A stretch of DNA of 64,000 nucleotides from Neorhizobium alkalisoli (GTDB taxonomy: Bacteria; Pseudomonadota; Alphaproteobacteria; Rhizobiales; Rhizobiaceae). The notes beneath the pieces are model-generated. The model was not told the origin of the DNA and did no database searches. It saw only the letters and a program-made list of their open reading frames with translations. The position numbers were made by a program, and so were the translations under genes. Positions 23,770 to 33,405 of this stretch are shown piece after piece. The DNA is taken from the NCBI RefSeq assembly GCF_002968635.1, contig NZ_PVBN01000014.1, positions 1-64,000 on the forward strand. The letters are read 5' to 3'. Positions within the stretch are counted from its first letter, which is position 1, and every line of letters starts with the position of its first letter.

Positions 23770-25965
23770 TCAGGCCGCGCTCGCCCCGTCCGGCATCCGG
23801 CCGCCGCGATAGATGCTGTCGATCTCTTCCGCCGACATGGGCTTGCCGAACAGATAACCCTGCAGTTCGTCGCAACCGCTGAGCCTCAGCGCCAGCGCCT
23901 GGTTCCTCGTCTCGACGCCTTCGGCCGTGACGGGGATGTTGAGCGACCGGGCAAGCGCGACGGTCGCCTGCAGCGTGTCCATCGCGGTACCGCCCTCGTC
24001 CAGTGCATGCACCATCGACTTGTCGATCTTCATCCGATGAAAGCCGAACTGACGGAGATATCCGACGCTCGAAAAACCCGCGCCGAAGTCATCGAGCGCG
24101 ATCTTTACCCCGAGGTGTTTCAGCTTGGCGAGCGCGGCGCGGGCGCGCGACGGGTTCTGGATGAAGTAGCCCTCGGTCATTTCCAGCGTCAGGCGCGACG
24201 GATCGGTGCCTGTCTTGCGGAAGACGGAACCGACATGCAGCGCGAAGGCCGGATCGCGGAACTGGCCCGGCGAAATGTTGACGGCGAGTTTCAGCTCCGG
24301 CCACTGCGCCAGCGTCTCGCAGGCGCGATGCAGCACGAACAGGCCGAGCTGGTCGATCAGGCCGGTGGACTCGGCGATCGGAATGAAGACGTCCGGCGGA
24401 ACCGGCCCGTATCCCCTTCGGTTCCAGCGCGCCAGCGCCTCCACCCCGATCAGCCTCCAGGTGGCCGCGTCGACGACGGGCTGGTAGACCACGTGCAGCT
24501 CGCGCCGTTCGATGGCAATCCTGAGGTCGACTTCGAGCTGGTTGCGCTCTTCGCGCTCGGCATCCATTTCGGGATGGAAATATTCGGTGCGGCCGCCGCC
24601 GCCATCCTTGGCGCGATACATGGCCATATCGGCATGGCGCACCAGTTCCTCTCCCGAAACCTTGCCATTGGGCGACACCGCTACCCCGATGCTCGTGCCG
24701 ATCGTTGCGACCCGCTCGCCGATCAGGAAGGGTTCGTCGAAGAACCCCAGGATGCGGTCGCTGATCACCTCCACGACCTTGGCGACCTCCCCGGTGGACA
24801 GCGCAATGGCAAACTCGTCGCCGCCGACGCGAGCGAGAACCGTGTTCTCTCCCACCAGCGTCTTGAGGCCCGCAGCCACACCGCGGATCAGCTTGTCGCC
24901 GGTGGCGTGGCCATAGGCGTCGTTGACCTCCTTGAAGCCATCGAGATCGAGATAGAGCAGCACCACATGGCCGTGCTTGCGGCGGCTCTCCGCCACCAGA
25001 TCGCCGAGTGCGGCAAAAAAGCCGGCCCGGTTCAAGAGCCCGCTCAACCGGTCGGTCATGGCGAGATGCCGCGCCGCCGCCTCGTCGGTTGCCAGGCGGT
25101 TCAACGTCTTGCTGCCGCTGACGAAAAGCAGCAGGAAGAACAGGCCGACCATCACAAGAGCGCCGTAGACAAGCGGCCGTACTTCGGAATAGCCGAGATT
25201 TCCCGGCAGGCGCGACTGCCAGACGAGCCGCTGCAGCAGCCTTCCATGCATGTTGCGCAGCTCCACCACATTCGGCGTCGTCTCCCCCGCATCGGCAAAA
25301 CGCAGGCCGTCGATGACATAGGTCTCGGCAAGCTTCTCGACCTTTGCAGCATCAAGGTGGCGCGCGAAGATGAGGAAACGCCGGCCCTCGTGCGGCTGCT
25401 CCAACTGCCCCTCCTTGGGGCGGATCAGAGCCACGCCGACCGCCGCAACACCGGTTTTCGTCTGCACGAAGGCCGAGGCTTCCGGCAGCGTTTCGGGTCC
25501 TGCTGAACTTGCCGTGTCGAACATGGTCCATAGGGAGGAATCGAAATAGTCGCGCGGTACCCAGGAAGCAGGCGCCCCGTCCTGATACGACATCACGACG
25601 TTCTGATCCTTGTCCATGACGATTGCGACATCGAAGAGATCGCTGTTGGAGGTCATGTCGCCGTAGTTGCTGATGATCCAGCTCTGGTCACCGGCATAGA
25701 CGAACTGCGCAGCGTCGTCCCAGGCCGCATAATCGTTCAGCGTCGCATGAAGCTGACTGCGGAACGTCTGGATGGCGCCGGAGGTCGTTTCGCGCGAGCG
25801 CGCGTCGTCCGCACGGTTGGCGTAGTCGGCGATGCGGTCGAGTGCGGTCAGGATGAAGATCGTCACCAAGACGACGACGATCGCGAATGCGAACAGCATC
25901 GACGTCACGGCAGAACGACGGCCGACAGAAACGGTGCGCCGAAAACGTGACGAAAGAAGCGGCAT
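23770..25965 (-). CDS. Membrane CHASE4-like sensor with GGDEF and EAL domains
   Basis: A 731-residue dual c-di-GMP protein. TM1 is at ~22-42, followed by a periplasmic sensor (~45-260, with NDYAAWDDAAQFVY and a CHASE4-like pattern) and TM2 at ~264-284. The diguanylate cyclase domain (~300-460) has an intact GGDEF at 381-385. The phosphodiesterase domain (~475-720) has EAL at 509-511 with DDFGAGFSSVGYL. No RxxD inhibitory site precedes GGDEF. Both catalytic cores look complete, so it could make or break c-di-GMP depending on the sensor. Transcribed alone, with another c-di-GMP gene (HD-GYP) 5 kb away. Confidence 0.92.
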   Translation of the reverse strand: MPLLSSRFRRTVSVGRRSAVTSMLFAFAIVVVLVTIFILTALDRIADYANRADDARSRETTSGAIQTFRSQLHATLNDYAAWDDAAQFVYAGDQSWIISNYGDMTSNSDLFDVAIVMDKDQNVVMSYQDGAPASWVPRDYFDSSLWTMFDTASSAGPETLPEASAFVQTKTGVAAVGVALIRPKEGQLEQPHEGRRFLIFARHLDAAKVEKLAETYVIDGLRFADAGETTPNVVELRNMHGRLLQRLVWQSRLPGNLGYSEVRPLVYGALVMVGLFFLLLFVSGSKTLNRLATDEAAARHLAMTDRLSGLLNRAGFFAALGDLVAESRRKHGHVVLLYLDLDGFKEVNDAYGHATGDKLIRGVAAGLKTLVGENTVLARVGGDEFAIALSTGEVAKVVEVISDRILGFFDEPFLIGERVATIGTSIGVAVSPNGKVSGEELVRHADMAMYRAKDGGGGRTEYFHPEMDAEREERNQLEVDLRIAIERRELHVVYQPVVDAATWRLIGVEALARWNRRGYGPVPPDVFIPIAESTGLIDQLGLFVLHRACETLAQWPELKLAVNISPGQFRDPAFALHVGSVFRKTGTDPSRLTLEMTEGYFIQNPSRARAALAKLKHLGVKIALDDFGAGFSSVGYLRQFGFHRMKIDKSMVHALDEGGTAMDTLQATVALARSLNIPVTAEGVETRNQALALRLSGCDELQGYLFGKPMSAEEIDSIYRGGRMPDGASAA

Positions 25966-26027
25966 GGAAGACCTCGTTGGGTCCTACATCTTTCGCGGGT
26001 ATTCCTTCAGATAGCGTTAAAAAGAAA

Positions 26028-26056
26028 GGCCGGACCTCCTACGGGAGGCCCGGTCC
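26028..26056 (-). terminator. Intrinsic terminator of metNIQ
   Basis: A GC-rich hairpin on the minus strand (GGACCGGGCCTCC, loop CGTA, GGAGGTCCGGCC, one bulge) is followed by TTTCTTTTT. It lies about 20 bp past the metQ stop codon. Confidence 0.82.
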
Positions 26057-26078
26057 ACAAGAATTTTCTGAAATTCAA

Positions 26079-26855
26079 TTACCAGGCGGCGATGACGGCG
26101 CCCTTGAACTGGGTGTTGACGAATTCCTTCACCTCGACGCTGTGATAAGCTTCGAGCAGCGTCTTCAACCAGGCAGCATCCTTGTCCTTGGACTTGACGG
26201 CGATGACGTTGATGTATGGCGCCTTCTCGCCTTCGCGGGCGATCGGATCCGTCTTCGGGTTGAGGCCGGCCTCGAGCGCATAGTTGGTGTTGATGACGGA
26301 AGCATCGACGTCATCCAGCGAGCGCGGAAGCTGGGCGGCGTCCAGTTCGGCGAACTCGATCTTCTTCGGGTTCTCCGTCACATCGGCCGGACCGATCTTC
26401 AGACCCTTGGCGGCATTGACCTTGATGAGGCCCTGGTCGGCGAGGATCAGCAGCGCACGGCCGCCATTGGTCGGGTCGTTCGGGATGGCGACGGTTGCGC
26501 CTTCCTTCAGTTCGCCGAGGCTTTTGACCTTCTTGGAATAGACGCCCATCGGGAAGTTGACGGTCTGGGCGACGCTGACGATATCGAACTTCCGGTCGGT
26601 GACCTGGTTGTCGAGATAGGGTTTGTGCTGGAAGGAGTTGGCATTCAGCTCGCCATCCGCCAGCGCCTGGTTGGGCACGACGTAGTCGGAGAATTCGAGG
26701 ATCTCGATATTGAGGCCCTTGCCGGCCGCAATTTCCTTCACCTTTTCCATGATCTGGGCATGCGGACCGGGCGTCACGCCGATCTTGATGTCTTCGGCGA
26801 GCGCCGGAGCGACGGCGAAGGCGGCAAGTGCCGCGGCGATAATGAGCTTCTTCAT
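26079..26855 (-). CDS. metQ: Methionine ABC transporter substrate-binding protein MetQ
   Basis: A 258-residue NlpA/MetQ-family binding protein. The signal peptide ends VAPALA-EDIKIGV with no lipobox cysteine, so the protein is a free periplasmic binding protein rather than a lipoprotein. Family landmarks are GVTPGPHAQIMEKV, EFSDYVVPNQAL, FQHKPYLDNQV and AIPNDPTNGGRAL. It binds D/L-methionine for MetNI. GGAGACACTC precedes the ATG. It is the last gene of metN-metI-metQ, ending in a terminator. Confidence 0.93.
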   Translation of the reverse strand: MKKLIIAAALAAFAVAPALAEDIKIGVTPGPHAQIMEKVKEIAAGKGLNIEILEFSDYVVPNQALADGELNANSFQHKPYLDNQVTDRKFDIVSVAQTVNFPMGVYSKKVKSLGELKEGATVAIPNDPTNGGRALLILADQGLIKVNAAKGLKIGPADVTENPKKIEFAELDAAQLPRSLDDVDASVINTNYALEAGLNPKTDPIAREGEKAPYINVIAVKSKDKDAAWLKTLLEAYHSVEVKEFVNTQFKGAVIAAW

Positions 26856-26910
26856 GAGTGTCTCCTTTGGTTTGGTCTTTTCCAGTCTTGGGAGGCTGGT
26901 ATTTCGAAAA

Positions 26911-27579
26911 TCAGGTCTTGCGGTTGCGCTTGTCGAAGCGTCGGGCAAGCGCGTCACCCGCACTTTGCACGAGTTGCACGAGCACGATCAGCACCACCAC
27001 GACGGCGAGCATCACTTCCGGCATGAAACGCTGGTAACCATAGCGGATGCCGAGATCGCCCAGTCCCCCGCCGCCGACCGCGCCGACCATCGCCGAATAG
27101 CCGATCAGGCTGACGATCGTCATGGTGAAGCCGAGCGTGATGCCGGGTTTTGCTTCCGCCAGCAGCACCTTGAAGACGATCTGCAGCGGCGTCGCACCCA
27201 TGGCGCGCGCAGCCTCGATCAGCCCCTTGTCGATCTCGCGGATCGCTGCCTCGACGAGGCGCGCGAAAAACGGAATGGTAGCAATCGTCAAAGGGACGAT
27301 CGCCGCATTGGTTCCGATCGAGGTGCCCGTCACGAGCCGCGTGAAGGGAATGATCGCCACGACCAGGATGATGAACGGGGTCGAGCGCGCCGCATTGACG
27401 ATCGCGCCGATGACGCGGTTGCTGACCGGCGCCGGGAAGAGTTCCCCCTTGCCGCTGGTCGCCAGGAAGACGCCGATCGGCAGGCCGACGAGCGAACCGA
27501 GAAGCCCGGCGATCGCCACCATCTGCAGCGTCTGCAGGAGCGACTTCGAAAGCAGGCTGAAGAGCATATCAGGCGACAT
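26911..27579 (-). CDS. metI: Methionine ABC transporter permease MetI
   Basis: A 222-residue integral membrane permease with five hydrophobic segments and the coupling EAA loop [26 protein letters not shown] typical of MetI. The ATG at 27579 overlaps the metN stop by 11 bases, so translation is coupled. The longer open frame upstream lies within metN and is ignored. Confidence 0.93.
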   Translation of the reverse strand: MSPDMLFSLLSKSLLQTLQMVAIAGLLGSLVGLPIGVFLATSGKGELFPAPVSNRVIGAIVNAARSTPFIILVVAIIPFTRLVTGTSIGTNAAIVPLTIATIPFFARLVEAAIREIDKGLIEAARAMGATPLQIVFKVLLAEAKPGITLGFTMTIVSLIGYSAMVGAVGGGGLGDLGIRYGYQRFMPEVMLAVVVVLIVLVQLVQSAGDALARRFDKRNRKT

Positions 27580-28705
27580 AGCCGAGCACCTCCGTCTGCA
27601 GGCCGGTTGCGGTATAGAAGCGATTGGCGCGTTCCAACACGGCGGGATCGGCCGGATAGGCGACGACCAGCGAACCATAGGGCTCGCCGGCGATCTCCTC
27701 GATGGAGCCGGCCAGGATGTTGACGTCGGCGCCGAGTTCGGCGACCAACCGCCCGGTCAGGGGTTGGAAGGCCGTCGAACCGAAGAAGATCAACCGCACC
27801 AGAACGCGGTCGCCGATCGACGGCTGCGGCTTCAGCTTCGACCCGACCCATTCCGGCAGCTTGGTGCCGAGTGCGGCGGAAAGAAGCGAGCGCGTCGTCT
27901 CGTGCTTTGCGCCGGTGAAGACGTCGAAGGTGCGCCCCGCTTCCACGATCTTGCCGCGGTCGATCACGGCGACGTCGGAGGCGATCGTCTTCACCACCTC
28001 CATTTCATGGGTGATGAGCAGCACGGTGAGACCGAGCTCCGCATTGATCCGTTTCAGGAGGTCGAGGATCGACTGGGTGGTTTCCGGGTCGAGCGCCGAG
28101 GTCGCTTCGTCGGATAGCAAGAGCTTCGGCGACGTGGCGAGCGCCCGGGCAATGCCGACGCGCTGCTTCTGACCACCGGAAAGTTCCGCCGGATAACGCT
28201 TGGACTTGTCGCCGAGGCCAACGAGATCGAGAAGCGGCGTCACCTTGTCACGGATCGACTTGCCGTCAAGGCCGGCGATTTCCAGCGGCAGTGCGACATT
28301 TTCGAAAGCCGTGCGCGAGGACAGGAGGTTGAAATGCTGGAAGATCATGCCGACCTGGCGGCGCAGGTCGCGAAGGCCGGTTTCCGAAAGCCCGCCGACC
28401 TCGATACCATCGACGACGACGCGGCCCGAGGTTGCCTTTTCGAGGCCGTTGACGAGGCGGATCAGGGTGGATTTGCCGGCGCCGGACCGGCCGATAATGC
28501 CGGTGATCGCGCCGCGCGCAACCGAGAGGTCGACGCCGTCAAGCGCGGTGAACTGGTTCTCATCGTCGGTGCCGAAACGCTTCGTCACGGCTTCGAAGGA
28601 GACCATTGGCGGAGCAGCATTCGGCAATGGTTCGGGCGGCGCCGATAGGCTGCCCGCCTGCGCTTGCTGCACTGTCTGGTTTGTCGGGTTCATTTGAGAG
28701 CTCAT
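27569..28705 (-). CDS. metN: Methionine ABC transporter ATP-binding protein MetN
   Basis: A 378-residue ATPase. Walker [10 protein letters not shown] is near residue 72, signature [15 protein letters not shown] near 165, Walker [13 protein letters not shown], and the H-loop THEMEVV follow. The C-terminal ~100 residues form the NIL/ACT-like domain that gives methionine feedback inhibition. An N-terminal ~35-residue Gln/Pro-rich extension precedes the conserved start; ATG at 28693 is an alternative. No SAM riboswitch was recognised in the 246-bp upstream region. Confidence 0.93.
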   Translation of the reverse strand: MSSQMNPTNQTVQQAQAGSLSAPPEPLPNAAPPMVSFEAVTKRFGTDDENQFTALDGVDLSVARGAITGIIGRSGAGKSTLIRLVNGLEKATSGRVVVDGIEVGGLSETGLRDLRRQVGMIFQHFNLLSSRTAFENVALPLEIAGLDGKSIRDKVTPLLDLVGLGDKSKRYPAELSGGQKQRVGIARALATSPKLLLSDEATSALDPETTQSILDLLKRINAELGLTVLLITHEMEVVKTIASDVAVIDRGKIVEAGRTFDVFTGAKHETTRSLLSAALGTKLPEWVGSKLKPQPSIGDRVLVRLIFFGSTAFQPLTGRLVAELGADVNILAGSIEEIAGEPYGSLVVAYPADPAVLERANRFYTATGLQTEVLGYVA

Positions 28706-28915
28706 TTCAGCCGCGCAAACTGGCGCAGCTCAGGTCACGGAAAAGGATATGCTGCTGCTCAGCAACACATTCGACGTGTGAAGCGCCGATCTACCATTCT
28801 CCAGGGCCCTCTTTCAACGACTGATATAGAAGCCTGCCATGCGGCGGCTTGTCGCTTTATCGCATTGCGACGCAGCAAATGCCGAGGAAAGAAATTCTAG
28901 CGGATTACTATGCAT

Positions 28916-28942
28916 TAAAAAATGTATGCCGGGGACGCCGGC
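28916..28942 (-). terminator. Probable terminator of the beta-glucosidase gene
   Basis: On the minus strand the hairpin GCCGG-CGTCC-CCGGC is followed, five bases later, by TTTTTT. It lies just after the stop codon of the GH1 gene and before the metN upstream region. Confidence 0.65.
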
Positions 28943-28951
28943 CCGACCGGT

Positions 28952-30355
28952 TCAGGCAGAAGACTTGCCTGATTTCGCCGTTCGCACCGCACCAGAATTG
29001 CCTTTTGGAAACTCGGCCGCGAGATCGCGATACCACTTGCCGCTTTTCTTGATCGTCCGTTCCTGAGTTTCGTAGTTCACGTGGACGAGCCCGAACCGCA
29101 TCCGATAACCTTCCGCCCATTCGAAATTGTCCATCAGGCTCCAGGCGAAATAGCCCTTCATCGGATAGCCATCCGCAATCAGATCGGCCACCACCGAAAG
29201 ATGCTGGACGTAATAGTCGAGACGCGGCTGGTCATCCACCTCACCGTTCACCGGCTCCATGTTGTAGCTCGCGCCGTTTTCGGTGATGTAGCAATCCGGC
29301 AGGTCGTAGCGGCGGTAGAGGTCTTCCACCAGCAGCTTCAGGCCCGGCGCATAGACCTCCCAGCCGATGTCGGTCTTGACGTCGCTGGCGCGCTTCGCCT
29401 CCACCGTCCAGGGGAAATCGCCCTTGCGTTCCGCATCGTCGTGGACACGCAACGGCGTGTAGTAGTTGAGGCCCCACCAGTCGAGCTTCTGGCTGATGAT
29501 CTTGAGGTCGCCCTCCTCGACCGCCGGCATGCGGTCCCCGAGCGCTTCCAGGAATTCCTTCGGATATTCGCCCTTGAAAACCGGATCGAAAAAGGCACCG
29601 TTGTGGAACTGGTGAGCGCGTTCGCCCGCGGCGAGGTCGGCAGGGCTGTCGGAGCCCGGAATGACGGAATTGGCATTGATGACGATGCCGACGGGCACAT
29701 TCGGCGAGACCTGGCGGATCGCCTCGACGCCAAGTCCGTGGGCGAGATTGACGTGATGCATGGCGTGAAGGGCGGCCTGCATGTTCTTTTCCCCCGGCGC
29801 ATGGATGCCGTAGAGATGGCTGAGCCAGACGATGCACCACGGCTCGTTGAAGGTTGCGACCGCGTCCAGACGATCGCCGAACCGGTCCATGACCACCTTG
29901 GTATAGCGCTGGAAGGCGTGAGCCGTGGAACGGGCAGCCCAGCCGCCCTCGCCCATCAGCGACAGCGGCAGGTCCCAATGGTAGAGCGTCGCATAGGTCT
30001 TGATGCCGCGCGCCTTAGAGCCGTCGATCAGCCGGTCATAGAAATCGAGGCCCTTTTCGTTGATCGGGCCCGTACCCTCCGGAATGATGCGCGGCCAGGC
30101 GATCGAGAAACGGTATGCTTCGACGCCCATCTCCTTGATGAGATCGAGATCCTGTTCCCAGCGATTGTAGTGATCGCAGGCGACGTCGCCATTGTGGCCC
30201 TGATAGACCCGGCCGGGCATGTTCGAGAACGCATCCCAGATCGACGGCTTGCGGCCATCGGCCTTGGTCGCCCCCTCGACCTGATAGGAGGCGGTTGCCA
30301 CGCCGAACAGGAAATCGCCGGGAAAACGGGAGGCGAATTTTTTCGGATCGGTCAC
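28952..30355 (-). CDS. Family GH1 beta-glucosidase
   Basis: A 467-residue GH1 glycosidase without a signal peptide, so cytoplasmic. The acid/base is E171 in ATFNEPW and the nucleophile E359 in YITENG. The substrate-pocket elements FLFGVATASYQVEG, YRFSIAWPRI and SLMDNFEWAEGY are all present. It should hydrolyse beta-glucosides such as cellobiose or aryl glucosides of plant origin, with relatives acting on beta-galactosides and fucosides. No transporter or regulator lies beside it. Confidence 0.93.
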   Translation of the reverse strand: MTDPKKFASRFPGDFLFGVATASYQVEGATKADGRKPSIWDAFSNMPGRVYQGHNGDVACDHYNRWEQDLDLIKEMGVEAYRFSIAWPRIIPEGTGPINEKGLDFYDRLIDGSKARGIKTYATLYHWDLPLSLMGEGGWAARSTAHAFQRYTKVVMDRFGDRLDAVATFNEPWCIVWLSHLYGIHAPGEKNMQAALHAMHHVNLAHGLGVEAIRQVSPNVPVGIVINANSVIPGSDSPADLAAGERAHQFHNGAFFDPVFKGEYPKEFLEALGDRMPAVEEGDLKIISQKLDWWGLNYYTPLRVHDDAERKGDFPWTVEAKRASDVKTDIGWEVYAPGLKLLVEDLYRRYDLPDCYITENGASYNMEPVNGEVDDQPRLDYYVQHLSVVADLIADGYPMKGYFAWSLMDNFEWAEGYRMRFGLVHVNYETQERTIKKSGKWYRDLAAEFPKGNSGAVRTAKSGKSSA

Positions 30356-30521
30356 TGGCGGCCTCCTGTTTTACCGTTGGCGGCACTCGCCGGCCGGGAA
30401 CTGTGACGTTGCAGTAAATCCCCGGGATGAAATGTCAATACCGATCGCCCGCCGCAAAAGGCAGCGCTCCTCTTAATTAGAGTGATCTTAAGATGTCGTG
30501 ACTATCGTGATTTTTCCTGGA

Positions 30522-30543
30522 GAGGAGGAGACATGCGTTAATG
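30522..30543 (+). promoter_or_regulatory. Ribosome binding site with a two-codon upstream ORF overlapping the HD-GYP start
   Basis: AGGAGGAG (30523-30530) is followed by ATG CGT TAA at 30533-30541. The final A of this minimal Met-Arg-stop ORF is the first base of the HD-GYP start codon (TAATG). Only one ribosome binding site serves both starts, at 2-4 bases from the first and 10-12 from the second. Confidence 0.6.
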
Positions 30544-31467
30544 CTGCGCATTCCGAAAAGCATGCTTCGAAAGGGAATGTATATCGAGGCAGTGGAATGT
30601 CCGACAACGGAGTTCTCACTGCGGCGTTTCCTGCTTCAATCGGATGAAGTCCTGCGGTCGATCCTCAATTCCTCGGCAAGCCACCTTCTGGTCAATTGTG
30701 CGAGAAGCACTGTAAAAATCGATAGTTTGGGAGGGCGGCCGGACCTTGCCGATCCCGACCGGCCCGACCCATCGGTCAAAATCGCAGACCGGGTGGCGGT
30801 GAGGCAGGAAGTCTCCAAGGCGACAGAGGCGCTGCGGGAAGAATTTCGTCTTATCATTTCCGGAAGGGTCGACTTGAACCGCCTTGGCCCGACAGCCATG
30901 GAGATCGGCGCCAGTCTGGAGGCCTCACCCGATATCTTTCTCGAAGTGACGCGGCTCAAGAGCAAAGACGAGGGAACCTATGTGCACTCTCTCGCCGTCA
31001 GCGCGCTGATGACGCATCTTGGCCGACTGCTGGAACTGGACGCCAAAACCATCGAAGCGCTCGGAATTGGCGGGCTTATCCATGACGTCGGCAAGATCCA
31101 TGTTCCCAACGCCGTTCTGCGCAAGCAGGGACCTCTGACGCCGGGGGAGATGAAAGCCATCCGCAGCCATCCCGAGAGTGGTTTTCGGTTTCTCAAAGAG
31201 CATGGAGAACAGTCGCAGATCGTCCTCGACATCTGCCGCCATCATCACGAAATGCTCGATGGAAGCGGATATCCCGCCGGACTGGCAGGCGATCAGCTGA
31301 GCCTGCCAATCCGGATTTGCACGGTTTGCGATGTGTTCGATGCCCTGACGAGCCCTCGGCCGTACAAACACGCATGGACCAAATCGGATGCCCTCGCCTG
31401 GATGTACGAACAAGGGCATCTCTTCGACAGGACGCTGGTTATCCGGCTCTCCTCGATATTCGAGTGA
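30541..31467 (+). CDS. HD-GYP domain c-di-GMP phosphodiesterase with N-terminal DUF3391-like part
   Basis: A 308-residue soluble protein. An N-terminal ~130-residue module beginning MLRIPKSMLRKGMYIEAVE matches the DUF3391 type that often precedes HD-GYP. The HD-GYP domain shows HSLAVSAL (149), HD at 181-182 in HDVGKIHVP, HHHEMLDGSGYP (235-245) and DVFDALTSPRPY. The metal ligands and the GYP element are intact, so hydrolysis of c-di-GMP is expected. Together with the GGDEF-EAL protein it gives this region two c-di-GMP genes. Confidence 0.91.
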   Translation: MLRIPKSMLRKGMYIEAVECPTTEFSLRRFLLQSDEVLRSILNSSASHLLVNCARSTVKIDSLGGRPDLADPDRPDPSVKIADRVAVRQEVSKATEALREEFRLIISGRVDLNRLGPTAMEIGASLEASPDIFLEVTRLKSKDEGTYVHSLAVSALMTHLGRLLELDAKTIEALGIGGLIHDVGKIHVPNAVLRKQGPLTPGEMKAIRSHPESGFRFLKEHGEQSQIVLDICRHHHEMLDGSGYPAGLAGDQLSLPIRICTVCDVFDALTSPRPYKHAWTKSDALAWMYEQGHLFDRTLVIRLSSIFE

Positions 31468-31480
31468 GAGGCGGGTCGCC

Positions 31481-32653
31481 TCACACCTTCACCCAGGCTC
31501 CGTTCTTCCTTGACGAGGCGACGCAGGCCTCGATAAAGGCAACCCCCTTCACACCGTCATCGACGGTCGGATAGATGACATCCTTGTCGATCTTGCCACC
31601 CTTCTTCCTCGCGTTGATGGCGCGAGCGGCTTCCGTGTAGATCGTCGCAAAGGCTTCGAGATAACCTTCCGGATGGCCGGATGGGATGCGGCTGACCCGA
31701 GCGGCCGCAGCACCGGCACCCGCTCCGGCGCGAGTGAGCAGGCGCTTCGGCTCGCCGAAGGGCGTGAACCAGAGATAGTTCGGATCGGCCTGTACCCATT
31801 CGATGCCGCCCTTGCTGCCATAGACGCGGATCTTCAACCCGTTCTCATTGCCCGGGGCGACCTGGCTGCACCAGAGCATGCCCTTGGCGCCGCCTTCGAA
31901 GCGCAACATCACATGCGCGTTGTCATCGAGCCGGCGGCCTTCCACGAAACTGTCGAGATCGGCGGCGAGGCTTTCGAGCGTCAACCCGGTGATGAAGCAG
32001 GCGAGGTTATAGGCATGCGTGCCGATATCGCCGGTCGAACCGCCGACACCGGACTGGGCGGGGTCCGTACGCCAGACGGCCTGCTTGGCGCCGGTCTGCT
32101 CGACCGCCTCCGTCAGCCAGTCCTGCGGATATTCCACCTGCACCACGCGAATTTGTCCGAGATCGCCGTTCTGGATCATCTCGCGGGCTTGGCGCACCAT
32201 CGGATATCCGGTGTAGTTGTGGGTGAGGATGAAGAGCGCATCGCTCTCGTCCGCCACCTTCTTGAGCTTCCTGGCGTCGGCAAGGTTCGATGTCAGCGGC
32301 TTGTCGCAGATCACATGGATGCCGCGACGCAGGAATTCCTTGGCCGCGTCGTAATGGACATGGTTCGGCGTGACGATCGAGACCGCTTCGATGCCGGTCT
32401 TCAGCTTGGCCTCGCGGATCGCCATCTCCTTGTAGCTGCCATAGGTGCGGGACGGATCGAGCCCGAGATCACGGCCGGATGCGGCAGTCTTTTCCGGCGT
32501 CGACGAGAGCGCGCCCGCGACGAGTTCGAACTGGTCGTCCAGCCGTGCCGCCATGCGATGCACCGCACCGATGAAGGCGCCCGCGCCGCCACCCACCATG
32601 CCGAGCCGAATGCGCGGCTCGCGCGCCTGTTCGTCCTTGCCTTCGATTGCCAT
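31481..32653 (-). CDS. Gfo/Idh/MocA-family NAD(P)-dependent sugar dehydrogenase
   Basis: A 390-residue oxidoreductase. The N-terminal Rossmann fold has LGMVGGGAGAFIG (residues 17-29), followed by EAVSIVTPNHVH and the catalytic EKP-like motif as CDKPLTSN. The C-terminal domain carries GGSTGDIGTHAYNLACFITG with the conserved D/H pair. Members oxidise inositols, sugars or their derivatives. A GAGGAGAG ribosome binding site precedes the ATG. It is the last gene of the minus-strand sugar unit and sits just after the DUF2442 gene. Confidence 0.9.
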   Translation of the reverse strand: MAIEGKDEQAREPRIRLGMVGGGAGAFIGAVHRMAARLDDQFELVAGALSSTPEKTAASGRDLGLDPSRTYGSYKEMAIREAKLKTGIEAVSIVTPNHVHYDAAKEFLRRGIHVICDKPLTSNLADARKLKKVADESDALFILTHNYTGYPMVRQAREMIQNGDLGQIRVVQVEYPQDWLTEAVEQTGAKQAVWRTDPAQSGVGGSTGDIGTHAYNLACFITGLTLESLAADLDSFVEGRRLDDNAHVMLRFEGGAKGMLWCSQVAPGNENGLKIRVYGSKGGIEWVQADPNYLWFTPFGEPKRLLTRAGAGAGAAAARVSRIPSGHPEGYLEAFATIYTEAARAINARKKGGKIDKDVIYPTVDDGVKGVAFIEACVASSRKNGAWVKV

Positions 32654-32704
32654 GATTGTTCTCTCCTCGAAAAGATAATTTCTCTCTCAACGGCAGAAAT
32701 ACCG

Positions 32705-33118
32705 TCAGTTGGTTTTGGCACTCTTTGGGGGCCGCCCGCCCTTGGCGCCATTGACTCGGCTTGCCGTTGTCTTTGCCAGCGATTTCGATTGCCCGCCCCT
32801 GCGCTGAGCATCGATGAAGGCCCGGCTGCCGAAAACACCACTCATGAGGCCGGAAATCGAGTAATCCACATCGAGGCCTTCCCAGTGCAGACCGGTTTCT
32901 CCCAGAAGCACCACCTCCGCCAGTTGTTCATCCGTCGCTTCCGTCAGCCCCTCCAGCGAGCGGGCCGGCACCATGAAAGCAGCGCCATTGGCAAATTCCA
33001 CGACGATACGGCCAGATGGCATATCGAAGCGGACGGAGAGGGGAATTGGCCTCTGCCTCCGTTCGGCCCCCCACCGTTGCTTGGCCTGAGCAAGTTCGGC
33101 ATCCGTGATTTCAACCAT
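32705..33118 (-). CDS. DUF2442 domain protein
   Basis: A 137-residue protein with the DUF2442 pattern (LSVRFDMPSGRIVVEFANGAAFMVPARSLEGL, then IEWEGLDVDYSI-like GLHWEGLDVDYSISGLM). The tail is basic and Ser/Lys-rich (ASRVNGAKGGRPPKSAK), as in DNA-binding extensions. It overlaps the DUF4160 gene by eight bases. This pair is commonly found together; a toxin-antitoxin-like role has been suspected from the arrangement but I cannot show it. Confidence 0.83.
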   Translation of the reverse strand: MVEITDAELAQAKQRWGAERRQRPIPLSVRFDMPSGRIVVEFANGAAFMVPARSLEGLTEATDEQLAEVVLLGETGLHWEGLDVDYSISGLMSGVFGSRAFIDAQRRGGQSKSLAKTTASRVNGAKGGRPPKSAKTN

Positions 33119-33338
33119 GGTACTTCCTCCAGGTTTGCTGGAATAACTCCCGGTTTTCCTCGATCACCGCGACCGCACGCCGGACATCCGCGTCCGACAT
33201 GCCGCCTTGGCTCAAAACTTTCAGCGTCGCGATGTCGATGCGCGCTTCGCCGTCACCATAGACATGAACGTGGGGAGGTTCGTGATCTGCCGTGTAGATG
33301 ACAAACCGCAGCCCATGTTGGCGGAGAATGGTAACCAT
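33111..33338 (-). CDS. DUF4160 domain protein
   Basis: A 75-residue protein beginning MVTILRQHGLRFVIYTADHEPPHVHVYG, the DUF4160 signature with the HEPPHVHV histidine cluster. The ATG at 33338 starts this conserved block; the longer frame upstream is an intergenic read-through. It is the first of the two-gene DUF4160-DUF2442 cassette placed between the TIM-barrel isomerase and the Gfo/Idh/MocA gene. Confidence 0.85.
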   Translation of the reverse strand: MVTILRQHGLRFVIYTADHEPPHVHVYGDGEARIDIATLKVLSQGGMSDADVRRAVAVIEENRELFQQTWRKYHG

Positions 33339-33405
33339 GCCATCAATAACCCAACAAGTTAGGTTTCTCAAGCATGGATCGCGTCGCCTCTTTTCAGTTT
33401 CAGTC

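Noticed and set aside
24007-25506. Plus-strand frame of about 500 codons antisense to the GGDEF-EAL gene
   Set aside because: The minus strand carries all the catalytic motifs; this frame is a shadow.
28706-28951. Possible SAM riboswitch upstream of metN
   Set aside because: The conserved SAM-I/II/V cores are not recognisable in this stretch.
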